A stretch of 64,000 nt of DNA. It comes from Prunella strophiata (taxonomy: Eukaryota > Chordata > Aves > Passeriformes > Prunellidae). This document shows, in pieces, positions 48,939 to 61,900 of the stretch. The stretch's first letter is position 1. Every line of letters starts with the position of its first letter. Position numbers and translations under genes: made by a program. Below the pieces are notes generated by a model. That model saw only the letters and a program-made list of their open reading frames with translations, was not told the DNA's origin and did no database searches. The stretch covers positions 6,673,187 through 6,737,186 of the forward strand of contig JAZBQD010000027.1 in assembly GCA_036583965.1 (NCBI GenBank), given 5' to 3'.

Positions 48939-50028
48939 ACACACAGTTGCTAGCTAGGTAGCTTATTATTATGGTCACACTCCAGCACACAGCATACTTG
49001 TTGGAAGTTTCCAGAAATATTGCACTGCAGTCATTTTCCTTGCCGTTATGCTAATGGAATCAGGAAAATCAATTGTCCTTAAGGAACAGGGGAATGAGAT
49101 GTGCTGTAAATGCCACAGGATGAGTGATTGGTTGATTGCAGGGATGGTGATTCAAACACGCCTCATCTCTACATTATCCTGATGAATTTTTATGGCCCTG
49201 CCTTTTTTTCTTCTATAGCTGTGGAGGAAGGTTTATGGCTTGCAGCTTTTTAGTTGATTGAATGCAGCTGGCATTGTTGCAGTGCAGAACAAATAGGTAC
49301 TTTTTCTTTACAGCCTTAAAAGTAGATTGAAGAAATTGCACACCAACATTTTTGCAGCAAAAGCATTCTTAAAAATGCAGATATTTTATGAAATTACTTT
49401 GCTCTCCTTCTCTACTGTCAGTAATCTTTCTATCAGAATAAAGGACAAAAATTGCTTGAGATTCTAGAGGAACATAGCTCCAATTTTTTATTCTTATCAC
49501 AAAGAAAGCTAACTAAGGAGTTTCATTAGTATTCATTTTAGCCCAATGTAATTTTCTCCTTCCTAGTAACAAAAAAAGAAAAAAATATATGCCTGTAACA
49601 CCACTGAACCAAAGAAGGTCATCCTAAGTATATCAGCATTTTCTGTAACTCTTTCAGATTGTATTCACAAGGTAGTAAAGATAACTGCTTCAGCTCAAAT
49701 TATAATAGTTCTAGTTACAGAATATAGAACACTATAATATAAAGGGTCTTATTTGATTGAATAAAACAACACCCATGATCAGCTCTGAGCACTGAGCTGC
49801 TGACAGCTAAAGCCAAACACATAACAGCATTCTATTTATATCCAATTAATTTGCTGATAATTTATTCTCCCACTATACAATTTCCACATTACAGACAATG
49901 TTGATGTGACGTAGGGAACCTTTTTTGGAGGGTGTTTTTCAAAGATAGAAACTCAGCTTGTTTTTCCCCTTTGAATTAGCAATCCTTGAGAGGCAGTAAA
50001 ATTTGAGTTACAGTATTTCCTTACAGAG

Positions 50029-50061
50029 TTATGTTGTTATGTTATGTTATGTTTTGTTATG
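50029..50061. repeat. (TTATG)n short repeat
   Basis: About six imperfect TTATG/TTGTTATG units. Confidence 0.8.
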
Positions 50062-51339
50062 ATGACATTTTGACTATTTTGCCATTACATTTTGCATGTA
50101 TTTAATATTTTCAAACCCAAGAGGTCTGTAACAGCTATGCACTGTGACATCTCACTGACACAGCCATGCCTGTGCATTTTGAGCCTGATTTATAAAAACT
50201 TCCTCCTTCTTGGGCTGCTCCTGAGCGGTGCCTTTCAGCCACAGGATTACCTGGTGATAGTTACAGGAATCCATGAGAATTTAAGACAAACTCTAAACAT
50301 TATTTCCCCCCTGCCTAGATCTGGTGGTGGTATCTGTAGGTGAAAATATGTGCTGTTGTTTTAAATACAGAAGGCTTGATTCACCACTGTGTTTAATCTC
50401 ATATAATAAATTGCATCTGTGCCAAGCGGGTGCAAAATACCACTGCTGATGTGATTGGGGAATTGTGATTTGATGGCGTTTTACACTCAGTTTGCACAGG
50501 TGTTAATATCAGCATGTGAGGAACACTAAAATGAAAATAAAGTCCTTCTGTATGGAAATTAAATCCAAACTCGTGGTACTGTAAGGTTTTACTTTTACAC
50601 GTGCATCACTGAAAAGATAAAATGCCTCTGATATTTGGATCAAAATAATTTAAAACGAGGTGTCAATGATCAAAAGAAGCATATAGGTGTAACAGATTAT
50701 AGTACACACCCTGAGTAAATGTAGGCTTAAGTAGGACATAAGTAACACACAGCCCTTGTCCTGTGAATTTCACCTACTGACAGCATTATAACGAGAAACA
50801 GAGGTGCCAGATCGCAGGGGCTAACCTGAACAGAGGAAATGAAATATGATTTTTTTAGCATTGTGATGACTCTGTTCACAGATGTCATGGATATTGATGA
50901 CACTGTGCTTTAGTTTTTGCCGCCAGGTTACTGGAAGCAATTTTATTTTTATTCTTTTCATCCTGTTACCTCTGTTATCAACACTTCCCTACAAAATCTT
51001 CCCTTGTGTTTTCTTCTCGTTTCAGATACATACACAGATAAAATCATTGTGAATTGCAAATGCCCATTATTGGAAATATATACTTTCCATGTCTATTGTC
51101 TGTCAGATAGATTTGCTAGAATTTAATTTTATATACATAATATTGTTCTTTCCAGTGTCCTGGTTTCACAATGAAGCAATTTCCTCAAAATACTTTATTG
51201 GTAATTCACTAATATGAAATTATAGTGACCTTCTCAAGTTACTTGTTAGCATTGATTCTTTTTTAACCCTGAAATACGTAAACATAGTCCTGTTAACACG
51301 TTTATAGTTAAAATTGCAGAATTTATTAATCTTCTCTTT

Positions 51340-51383
51340 GGACATAATGGCTTTGATGTGATCTGTGTCAGCCATGGGGAAGC
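51340..51383. repeat. Short dispersed repeat, copy A
   Basis: GGACAT at 51340 and a 22-bp block at 51362-51383 (key part GTGTCAGCCATGGGGAAGC) match copy B at 52317-52361 with 21 of 22 bases identical in the block and nearly the same spacing. Family unknown. Confidence 0.5.
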
Positions 51384-52316
51384 AGAAGAGCAGTGGCTGC
51401 ATCACGAGGGTTCACCAGGACAGATTCATGTTTTCCAAAGCCTGTGTGGATCTCAAGACGGTTCACGTTGATAACGCTCTAAGAATGGCTTATTATCATA
51501 GTTACACAGGCAGCCAGCCAGAGTCAGCCTTCCCTGGCTAATGTGAATGGTCTTTCCTGTTTATGTGCTGGTCAACCATCTGAGGGGCTGCAAGGAAGCA
51601 GAAAGAAACCATTTTGAATGCTATTGAATGAGAGAAAATCACAGCTGATCAGGTTACAAAGCCCACGCTCGTTCTGGTGGGCAGCAAGCAGGAGATGTTC
51701 CCACTCAGCCTGGGAGGAGGAGAAATATCCCTGGTGGAAGGAAGAGAGCTCTGGCACTCCTGCCTCCTGTGGATGTTTGCATTCTCGGTGCATTTATTTA
51801 CATTAGGGTTGTTTGTGCTGTATTATGCCTGATTGAACCAAAGTCTCTTGGAGAGCAAAGTGCTTTTATTTTGACATTTTCACATGGAAGTCAGCCATCA
51901 CCTCTATAAGGAGAGTAAGCAAGATTTATGATGGGAATATTGATTTCCTTTATACTCTGGTATAAAATATATCTAAGCACAAAAGATAAGCTGGATCTCT
52001 TTGTTTGCTCCTTCTTGCCATCTGATGTCAGGACTTGTTGGAAGTGCCTTGATATTTTAAATCATAATGTAGTGAGGAAGACAATTTGGGATTGTCTGTA
52101 CATCTTTATCTGTGTAGTTAAAACCCTTAGAGGGTGAGAGCTTCAGCAAGACTGGACAGACCTGCCAGCCTGGGGGAAGGGGGGAAAATTCCTTCCAGCA
52201 GCTCAGTGCTACCTGTCCCTACAGCCAGCTCTTCAGTCTGCCCTTGGTGTGCTGAGCAGGGAAAATTGTCTGTGCTCCTCTGCTGCACTTCAACAATGGC
52301 CAGGTTGGGGTTTTGA

Positions 52317-52361
52317 GGACATGTTTATGCCTCTCTCCTTCTGTGTCTGCCATGGGGAAGC
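52317..52361. repeat. Short dispersed repeat, copy B
   Basis: Same arrangement as copy A: GGACAT, then 23 instead of 22 bases to the 22-bp block at 52340-52361 (key part GTGTCTGCCATGGGGAAGC). Both are in the same orientation. It may be the remnant of an old interspersed element or chance. Confidence 0.5.
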
Positions 52362-53188
52362 TGCAGCAAGGATGGAGCTCCCAGCTGCTGTTACCAGCCC
52401 TGTGTCCTATCCAGATGTTGCTGGTCTGAACACAACATTTGGGCCTGATTTTCCAAAGGCTTCCTGCACATGGTTTATGTGCAGTGTCAGCCCTGGGCAT
52501 GCTGAATCTGTGAGCTGTGCCTGGCTCCTGCTAATGTGGCTGACAAACATCTCTTTTTGCAATGAAAGCACGATCAGCCCAACAGCAAAAAAAAATATTT
52601 CTAAGATTTGAGTCCTGGTAATTTGGTACCTTCACCTCTTTGCTTAATTTTTTATGGGTCTGATTTTTTTTTTAGGTGAACTGGAACTCAGTTCCTAACA
52701 GAGGTAGGAACAACACAGACACAAAGTCAAATAGCAGTGTTAACAATACTGTGACTTTTTGCCATTTGCCAATTTGCAAAAAGTTATTGAATGCATTGGA
52801 GATAGCTGGCATTAATAATGCACCAGCTCCACATTTTCTCCTCCTCTCTTTGGATCTCTCCTTATTACATGTATTGCTTGACCTTAAAAAGAGAATGAGT
52901 AATTTTTCCCTGGAATAGAAAGTCTTTCTACTCTGGGTTTAAACTGAAAATAGAACCCAGCTCACAAACCAGAAATTCATGATTATATCAAACGTTTATG
53001 TATCACAGGGTGCTACGTGCCTTACTATTCCTTATTGGAAACCACCAACAAAAGAGAGAAATGTCAGTTAACCTTGAAGTAAATTAATTTGGGAACCTAA
53101 GAACATCCTTTTGTGCCTCTCTTTAGTTAACGTGTACTATGAATAGAAAAATAACAAAACCGTGAGGATCTGATTACTCTAAATAATC

Positions 53189-53202
53189 CCACTAGGGGGT
53201 GC
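53189..53202 (+). promoter_or_regulatory. CTCF-like binding site
   Basis: CCACTAGGGGGTGC matches the CTCF core CCASYAGRKGGCR at all but one position (T for C near the end). CTCF binds such sites to anchor chromatin loops. A single good match is expected now and then by chance, so occupancy is unknown. Confidence 0.4.
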
Positions 53203-53761
53203 AACAGAGTAAATTATTTCTTTCATGCAAATGCGTTAAACTTGCTGAGAATCAGAATTATTCCTTGTACCCGAGCCAGCTCCAGGAGTGACTGAAGCTC
53301 GAAATGTGAAGTATTGTCTGCCTGCTACTCCTCTGTCATCAAGGCTAAGGCATCAAGGCAGTTCTGTTGGTAACCAGGCACTACCTGGAGCAGGGAGCTT
53401 TATGCTGAATTGCTCACTTGAGAAGTCTGTGCTCTGTGTGACAAGGGGAGGACAGAATTATCCCTGTTTGCTCTGGAGTTAGATATGTATATAGTTTTCA
53501 TGTGGAAATATCTGATATGTCTGTTTTTCTGAAACAGACATGGCTCTTCTAGTATTTTGTTTTTTAAAGCTGGAGATGCTATGAATGGCAGAAATATCAA
53601 GTAAGAGCCATTTGATGTTTCAGTTTTCTTGCTGCTTTGTTTTTATCATGCTTAATTTCCATGCTATGCTTTGATGCTGTGCACCCATTTTTTGGCTGTA
53701 AATGCAGATTTCACATATTGTGTGTGTTTCAACAAAAAAAGGAAAAGATTTATCGGTATCC

Positions 53762-53798
<37 letters not shown>

Positions 53799-56700
53799 AG
53801 AGAGAGAAAAATCGAATTAAAAAAATCCTAGATATAATTATGCAGTGGCATTCTATTTTAATGAAAGTTACAGATGGATACAGCTTCTGCTATCCAATAA
53901 CAGCTGATGTGCAGCCAAGGTGTACACTGTACCAGCAGGCTAACAGTGCTGAATGATTCCTGTAAAAATTGTCTTTTTTTTTTCCTGCAGCATTTATCTG
54001 TAAAGGAAGTATTTCTGTTTTCCTTTTGTTACTGAAAAAAAAAATAAAATCCCTCAAAGGCCTGTTTATAAATGAAGTGACTTGCAATTTCTTGCTGGAT
54101 TGATGAAATTATTGACTCATTTTAATGGTGCAGCATGAGTCAAATTCAGGTGCTTTGGCCAGATGTTTGCTTCCAGGATTTCTTGGTCAAGGGCTGCAGA
54201 GGGGCTGTGTGTGGAAAAGAGCAGTTCCTGCAGGTCTTTCTGAAGACAAATATTTAATGAGAGATTGTGCAGACAATTTTGCAATGCAGTAATTGCTTGG
54301 TGTGTGGATGTGCCTGTTTGTGTGTGTGTGAGTGCCCTCTGAGCCCCTGGCTTTGTGTGCCATCAGAGAGAAGATAAGTTGAAATAATGTAAGGGTCTGG
54401 CGTAAATTGAAGAAATGTAGGAAATTCAGTTAAAGGCTGAAATGTCATCCTCAATTCACCCCTGCTGTATTTAGTTATTGCAGCACACTTGGTACAGAAG
54501 GTCACTCACTGCTCAGAGAAGGCACTATTAGCTCTGATGTGCAGGTACAAGAGGATAAGTGAAGGATGATGTTTTGGCCCAGCTTGGAGTTTTTCTGATT
54601 TTTTTTCACTTTAAATCAGTCCTTTAATGAAATGTTGGCAGGTTTGTCCTATAATTGAGTCTCACCCTTCTGGACTTTTGTTTGTTTGTTTACAGTAGTT
54701 TGCAAGCTTTTTATTTTGCATGTTTATTACTTCCATGTATGAGTCTGGGTTATCAGGGTCATTCTGATGACCAGCTCTAAGTGCTTGCAGAGGTTTTTAC
54801 CCTCTTTACAGCGTTGCTGTTTTTACCCTGAAGTGCTTTAACAACAATTTGGAATAACCATGGGCCAGTGTTAAACATGGAGCTGGGGTTCCACTGTCAT
54901 TTGAATGGGTATTTATTACATTTGTAGAAGGATTCCTTTATTAATTCAGGTATTATTAGCTTCTCTGATGTTCACTTTGTGAAAATGCCTTGCAGCCCAC
55001 TCTGTTCATGGGCTCCAAAGCCAAGCAGGATGCAATCTAAAGGCAGAACTTTCATCCACCACTGCAAAACATCTGGCTGGGCCAAAGCCCTCTGATCAGT
55101 TATGGTGCTTGGTGATCCTCATTTCATCCCAAATCTCCCATATGCAAATTCCCTCCTAACTGTTTTAGAGAAGACTTTGAATAACCTTTGTCCTCTGGTC
55201 CTGGAGGCTCTGAGTGATGGGCAGCTCTGCTTTAAAGGCCAGATTGGGGTGGCTGACCTTGCTTCCCTCAATCGATGAGAAAGGAAAGGCCAGGAGCTGG
55301 GATAAATGCCTTGCCCTTGCTCAGGGCAGAAATGAGAAGCCAGGAGCAGCAGTGGAAAGCCCAGCAGCAGTGCTTCATACATGGATGCAGAACATCTGTG
55401 CTCAACACTAGGACTGTTAAATGATGTCTGCTTTATCATTTATCAATTTCACACTCGGTAATTAGTTTATCTTTTCATTGCTGTTTTAGGAAAGCCTGGC
55501 CTCCCACGTTCCTGGCAGCCTTTGTTCACTCCTGCCCTTCCCTGCCCTCTCCCCATCACCTTCAGCTGGGGCAGGGTCAGGGAGGCAGGCTTGCTGTGCC
55601 ACATAACTGAGTAGCTACAAGAGTGCAACATCAGGAGTGGAGTGGGAAGGTCCTAAAATAGATCTGCTGCCAGTGAAACACAACCTTTTTTCCTTTGTGA
55701 CATTCATTTTGGGGCTCTTACTCCCTCCTAAGCTTTGCTAGTTCAGCTGCATGTGGGCTGTGCAAAACAGGGACAGAAGCAAAACAAACCCAAGCAAAAT
55801 AATATAATTGCCACTTTCCCAGGCTGGTCACAGGTTATGCTTACAACACAAAATTAATACCTCTGCTCTGTAGTATAAAAAGGGATCTCTTAGGCTTGTC
55901 ATTTCTGCTTGTTGGGGTAGAGCCAAAGAGTCATTTTTCAGAGGAAGTCACAGAAATTTGTGGATTTTGAACTACCTGGTATTCTAAGTTTTCAAACATC
56001 TCTTGCTTCAGATGGCATATTGCTGTGCAGCTATCATGGTCAGGGCTAAAAAAAAAAAAATCTTGAAAGCTCTTCCAGCTTTTGGCACCTAAATCCTTTG
56101 GCATGTGGATTTATTCAGAATAAATTGACAGTCGGATCAGCAGACCCAATATGTGCTTCATTAAGTGCTTTGACAAAGACATGTTAGGCAGTAATCAGTG
56201 CATGAGGCTGTTGGTGTTTCCTTAGTAGTAAGCAGTGCAGTGTGGTGCTGGGCACCCCAAAAGTTTGACATCTGAGAATGAGTGTGCAGAATAACCTGCT
56301 GGAGAAGTTGGAGGGGCAGCTGCACCATCTCAGCTGTGGCCATGCAGTAACCAAGGCATAAACTTGATTTTCAGTAGAGATCTTTGGAACACAATGGTAT
56401 GGCAAGGAGCCAGCTGTGATTTTTGTGTGATTTTTGTGGAATTGTATTCCAGTTATAAGAATGGTGCTCTGTCCTTATGTAGAAGATATCCTGGCACATA
56501 TTTCAAATTGCTTTGCTTGTCCATGGGAGGATTTTTCTTTATGCAAATAGCCATGGAGGTGACTGGGAGCCTGTTTGCGCAGTGGTCTGGTTGTGCACCC
56601 TGGGGATTTGACCTTTCCACATCAGTCTGACCTGGGAAGAGCTCACTTCACAGTGGAAATGCAGGATCCAAAACATCTTTTAGTGGGTAAGCAAATCCCA

Positions 56701-57470
56701 CCATAGCCAGGGACAGATAATGATTATACATCTTTGCCAGTAACTAAAACCACCCATATTTGGAAAGCAATGCCTGGGCAAGTGTTTTCTCAGTAATTTT
56801 TAATAAAATTAAAAAAATGGGCAGAGGCTGAATGCTGTCAATGTGTGAGCTGTGCAGGCTGTATTGTAGATCTGCTGGGACATTCTCTGTGCAGGATGCT
56901 CACTTGCAGCTGTGACCTTGGCTGTAACTCCTAGGCAGTGTGCTCACCTCCTAAGGAAGGACAGCTGAGCTAGATGTTGAGTGAAGTACTCTGTAAACAC
57001 CAAATACATGTCAGTAACTGTTTAGATAATGTCCCCTAAGATCCACTTCTGTGCTGAAACTGCACATGGTACCACTGAAGGACAGGGAAGGGCTATTTAT
57101 TAGATGTGTAGCATCTAAATAAGACAACATTGACATTTTGAAGATCAGTGCCTTGTGCTGCTATGATTTGTAGGACAAAGCCAAGGCACAGATGGAAGAT
57201 AGACTTGCAGAAAAATTTTCAGGAAGGAGAAGCCAGCTTTGTCTTGAACAAACTGCATGAAATTCTGTTTCCTTTGAGATAACGTCTGGGACCAAACCTG
57301 CTTTGCACATCTGAGAAAGCCTAGTTTACTTACATCACAAAATTCTGGTGCTATTTAGGATTATTATTAATAGATTTTTAAAAATAAAGAAACCTAGAAG
57401 ATTTTTGTAGGTGAAGAACTCAGCTGTAGTAACTGGCAGTGGAAACTCTTCATTAATTAATGTGTTTTTG
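53203..57470. other. Noncoding DNA, no gene recognised
   Basis: Contains the A31/GA repeat at 53765. A short TG repeat lies near 54318. The part from about 55200 to 55600 is somewhat GC-richer without a recognisable gene. Open frames are at most 106 codons. Confidence 0.5.
53765..53808. repeat. A31 run followed by (GA)n
   Basis: Thirty-one A, then six GA units, then AAAAA. An A run with a downstream purine repeat can mark the tail of a plus-strand retroposon, but the upstream sequence shows no element I know. Confidence 0.9.
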
Positions 57471-57491
57471 TTTTTTTTTTTTTTTTTTTTT
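57471..57491. repeat. Poly-T run (21 T)
   Basis: Uninterrupted T run next to TTTTTG; simple sequence. Confidence 0.9.
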
Positions 57492-58624
57492 AATTCTTAT
57501 GTTCCTAAGTATAGTATCAATTTTCAGGGAGCACATGGCAATCACTTGTATGTTGACGTTTCCTAGAAAAATCAGTTGGATACAGGGTAAAAAGAACATT
57601 GTCTAATACGCAGAAAATTATTTGTGATTCTCTAAAATTTTAGCTGCTTCACCTAGTGCCCAATCTTTTGTCACACTTTTTCATTTTTCTTAAAAACACT
57701 GTTTAAATTAGTTGTAGGGTACAGAGTTTATGGGGTCTGTGGCAGTACAAAAAATGCAAATCTTCCCATTGTGTCCATCTTTTGTAGCCCCTTCTGGGAA
57801 AGTGGCAGAGTTGTTATCTGCACTGTGCAAATGTTCTGGACAGAATGTGTGGCTTGGGTTCCTGACAGGTTTGCAACCAGTGATGGGAACCTCATGGCAC
57901 ACCTGTGTGCAAACAATTGTGTGAATTGGTGCTCAATAGTATCTAAATATCAGCTTGGTCTGCCAGAAGTGCAGCATGAATTGGCAGGTTGAGAGAAGCA
58001 GAGGATGATTAAATATCTGAATGGGAACACACTGATTGACTTAGAAAAGCTGGCTCAGTTCAGGGAAATAATTGGCAGGTGTTTTGCCCTGTTTGCTGAC
58101 TTCAGAAATTTAAGAAATACTGAGAATTTGTGAGATACCTGTAAAAAATATCTGTATGTCCACAGACTGCACCATGAGTGCTCAATTCAAAGGCCAATAT
58201 GAAAATGGCTTAGGTAGAAGAGTCTGTACAAATTAAGGGGCTTGTTAAGGAATAGAATAACTCAAGATAGGAGGAAAAAATAGGAAGAAGAAAATGTGAG
58301 TATGTGCTTGAATACACAAAGATGAAATCAGATGAAATGCCATGTGAGCATTTGCAGGGTGACTGAAGCCCCATTCAGCCAGGAGTGGCAAGGAGGCTTT
58401 GTTCAGTGCCAAGCTCACTTGTTGAAAACCGTGCTGGGGGAAATGAAAATGAAGTAGAGATGAAGAGATGTTTTGGCCTTGTGATGACAATATGCACATT
58501 TTAATTGTTTGACAAATCTCATGTAAATCAAGAGCAGTGAAAGGGGTATAGGCTCAGTTTCAAAAATAATCTGCCTCTGAAAATTGGGTCTTCACACCCA
58601 GAAATAGAAATCTGAGGCAGAGCC
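57492..58624. other. Noncoding DNA, no gene recognised
   Basis: AT-rich, without recognisable repeats. Overlapping 60-75-codon frames near 57708-57992 occur on both strands and none is convincing. Confidence 0.5.
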
Positions 58625-58657
58625 CATCGAAGCCAGTGCACAGGCTGTCAGCCCCGT

Positions 58658-58685
58658 CGTTCCATTTGGAACGTTCCATTTGGAA
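58658..58685. repeat. Perfect tandem duplication of a 14-bp palindrome-like word
   Basis: CGTTCCATTTGGAA occurs twice head to tail with no mismatch. Each copy contains TTCCATTTGGAA, an inverted repeat of TTCCA around TT, so the pair could bind a dimeric factor twice; TTGGAA is also an NFI half-site-like word. It lies about 150 bp upstream of the candidate exon and within the CpG pocket. Confidence 0.85.
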
Positions 58686-58838
58686 AACAGGAAAATTATG
58701 GTGGAGAAGCAATAAAGAGCTCAGTTATCTGCTGCCTTTCACTTTGTCTTGTTGCCTACACAGATGCAGAATGCCAAATTTCTGCTGTTTCTCTGGCAGT
58801 GGCTTGCGTGGGTGCTCCCAGAGCTTCCTTTTCCTTAG

Positions 58839-58923
58839 GAGACCGCGGGACGGAGGAGAATCAGGTCCATGGCCACTTCTGGGCTGTGCTGTGCACAGAG
58901 GATGCCATGCAGCAAACAGAGAG
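58839..58923 (+). other. Candidate exon (coding or lncRNA), unproven
   Basis: An 85-bp segment lies between a fair acceptor (CTTCCTTTTCCTTAG, ending 58838) and an excellent donor (GAG|GTAAGT, 58924). It has no stop codon in any of the three plus frames. Its first bases (GACCGCGGGACGG) carry three CpGs in a genome otherwise poor in CpG, and further CpGs and a 14-bp tandem duplicate lie just upstream. None of the three translations resembles a protein family I know, and 85 is not a multiple of three. It could be an internal exon of a gene whose other exons lie outside, an exon of a noncoding RNA, or a chance pairing of sites. No partner exon was found in the window. Confidence 0.3.
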
Positions 58924-58929
58924 GTAAGT

Positions 58930-61900
58930 TACCAACAGGCAGTGCCTGGGGGTCTGTAGAGCTGGGTGTTGTAGCAGGGAAGACCTCATCAAATCAAGGA
59001 TTTTGTTAAGAAGGAGTGTTAAGTGAGCCAAAAGCTACAAGAACGTTGCTGTGGGCCCCATCTGGGAAAATGCCACAGATGAGATATTGTGGGAGTATGT
59101 AAGAGGATAAGTGGTAGGGAAAATGATATCTCAACATATATAAATCCTCAAAAATACATGAGGGTATAAAGTCTTAATATTAATTTCAGCGATATTCAGG
59201 GGATTTTTTTAAAGTGGTACCTCTAGGGGCTGAAGTAAATAGTCCCCCTTAGTATAAACATTTGATTGAATTCCCAGTGTGGCAAAGTCATTGGGTATCA
59301 CTAGTAGTCTGGAGTTACATGAACTGAAATAATGATTTCAAGTGTAATCGAATCCAGCTCAGTGCTTCAAGGCAGAAACTGATCATTTGTGGACATTGGG
59401 AAGGAAATTTTCCATCCCTGTGCAGGGTTGCTTAGTGGGTGATGGGCACCATGGAAAGGGCTTGTTTGGGTTAGTTTTAATTTCTTCCACAGATCACTCA
59501 GTGGTGATTACCAGGTCCTGGACTCATCTGTTGAGAGGAGTCATTACAAACAATACTCTGGAGGTCTCACTAATGAAATATTGGTGAAAGAAGGTGAGAA
59601 AACCTCACCTGTGTTAATTTTCTAAAAACTAACAGCAATGCTGTGGGTCAAACTGTATCCCTGGCCAAGGGAACAGGTATGAACCAGAACTTATCTTACA
59701 CCTCTGCATGGAGTATGGGTACACCAAAATCTGGGAATGACACAGGCTGTTCACACACCTTGGAGGATGAGAGGGGACCTGGGTTGGAGCCTCTTCCCAG
59801 CTGAGGCCCTTGGCCAGTGATCAGGAGCTTAAACTGCTGCAGACCAACAACTGAGAAACATTCATGGGAAACTGGGCAAAGGGAACTGTGGTTCTGAGGG
59901 ACTGAAATTTTAAATTAATGCAATAATTGCAGTAATTTGGTCGGGGGAGCTAGACTGTAGTGCATCACTCACAGTGTAGTGACTTTTCCTGTTGCTCAGG
60001 AAGGGCAGCTCCACTGGAGCCACTCAGTGCATTAAGAGCAGCCATAGAGGGAGTTTGTGGCCAGCTAATGTATGATCACATCATGCCTTCCTTTTTACTG
60101 ATTTTCTCAGAGGGCAAAGCCTCGGAAGCTAGTCTTGGAAATGCTGTAGACAGCTCAAGATGCTGACCCAACATGAGAGGTATCTCCTCAGGGTATCATA
60201 AAGAAAAAAATAAAACCCTCTCTGAAAGCCTTGGCAAAGAGAGGGAGAAGGATCTGAAAGAAATGTAGTTCAAATAGTCCCTAATTTTAACACTGGAGTG
60301 TCACATGCATAATCCAGAAGGACATCTCTTCTACCCAAAAGGGTTTCATATTCCTCCTTTTTAAAAGTCAGATTCTTAGGTGGGTTATTTACAGCATTTG
60401 CCTCCGTGAGTGACAATATTCATAAATTCCATAGCCACTGCATTGTAAAGAATGTGCAAATTAGGAGGACCATTTTACACTGAGCCTTGGAAAAAATATG
60501 AAACCTTTTCCCAACTCTTTTTTTAAAACCAGAGGTACAGAAATCCTCAGGCACAGGCCTTCACCTAGAAATTTTCCAGCCTGGGCCTCTTTATATGGAC
60601 CATTACTGCATTACTATAAAATCTCCCATTGATTTCAGCCATTGTGATCTGCTGGGAAAAATCCCCTGCCCAAGGTTTTAAACAGCTGTAATCTCCAGGC
60701 AGCCTGGAAAGGGACATGGAGCTGGTGAGGAAGACAGATAATTCACCTGAAATGGTCCCATGAGTGCACTGAGCCAGGTGGGTGGACAGCTCTGTTCCCA
60801 TGTGGGGGAGCCTTTGGGGCAGGGCAGAAGGGGTTGGAGGGTGTGTTGCTCCCAAGCCACTGGAGATCCACATTCCAGGGGAGCCACAGCTTGCTGACAC
60901 AAGAGGATTGCTGCTCTGGCTCTTCTGAAAGCAGTCCCAGGAAGTGGCAACATTTTAAAAAGGCACTTGTGCTCTTCCCTGAGCCTGTAATGAGAGCAAT
61001 CAGAAAAGCAAGATGACTCGTCAGAAAACATGCACTGCTGGATACTGAAGGAACAAATCTAAGCCTTGCATTTATTAATCTCAGTTACATGAGACAGACT
61101 AATGGATTAAATGTATTTGTAATGTAGTTGCCAGTTAAATTTTCCACTGACTCTGAAGATGATATGCAATTTTCCAAATCTCCCTTGTTTAAATGTACCT
61201 TTAAATCAAATATGTTGTTTCAGAGGGTGAGACACCATGAACTGGAGACAGATGTGTGTTTATATCACTGTTCAATATGCAGATGCTGAAGAGTTTTCCA
61301 GCAGTGAAACCTTTGAGATGGAGGGTAGAAAACAGTGCCCTCACCACTGCAGAGTGTGGTGTGAAGGAGAGGGGTGTCATGTGTGGCTGGCCTCAGCTCT
61401 CAGCAAGTGCTTTTCTCAAGGAGTTTTGGTGTGTGCTTCACAGATTGTAGCTGTCGTGGAGCACACATCACAAAGCCATGCATTATGAATGTGTCTGTCT
61501 TCTGACTCGAGGTGCAGGAGAAGTACAAAGATAAATTAGGTCCTCCCTAAATGAAGGAATGGATGAGTTTCTGAAGTCATACCAGACAGATCTCAGGCAA
61601 GCAAAGCACAGGGAAAACCTCTGGTGAAAGGCATGTGGCCTCAGTCTCTGCATGGGCACATCTGGAAATTATTGGAGTTTCACTGCAGAGCTTTCTGCAG
61701 CCTTGATTGCTGAGTTTATGTTGTGGGTAGAAGTGGGGCTCTTGCCCTTCTGATTGATGAAAGACACCCAGAACACATTAATGCTCTGGGATGAGTCCAG
61801 AACCCAAGATCCAGCTGCAAGTTTGGTTAATGCAGCCTTAGTGTGAGCACACTGCTGATTGAAACTACCAACTGGAGCAGATCTGGGAGCAAGGTGTGAG

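Larger units (their letters stand above)
46779..53188. other. Noncoding DNA, no gene recognised
   Basis: Mostly AT-rich. T runs lie at 48018-48036 and 48841-48857, a small AGC repeat at 48921-48938 and a TTATG repeat at 50029-50061. A pair of similar segments about 1 kb apart (51340-51383 and 52317-52361) is listed separately. Around 49830-49920 the sequence has homeodomain-like AATTAATTTG and a TGACGT CRE-like word, which might suggest regulatory DNA. No exon could be supported. Confidence 0.5.

Noticed and set aside
56925..56975. Possible third MIR (GCTGTGACCTTGGCTGTAAC)
   Set aside because: The core is broken and the following CTCTGTGCCTCAGTTTCC-type block is absent.
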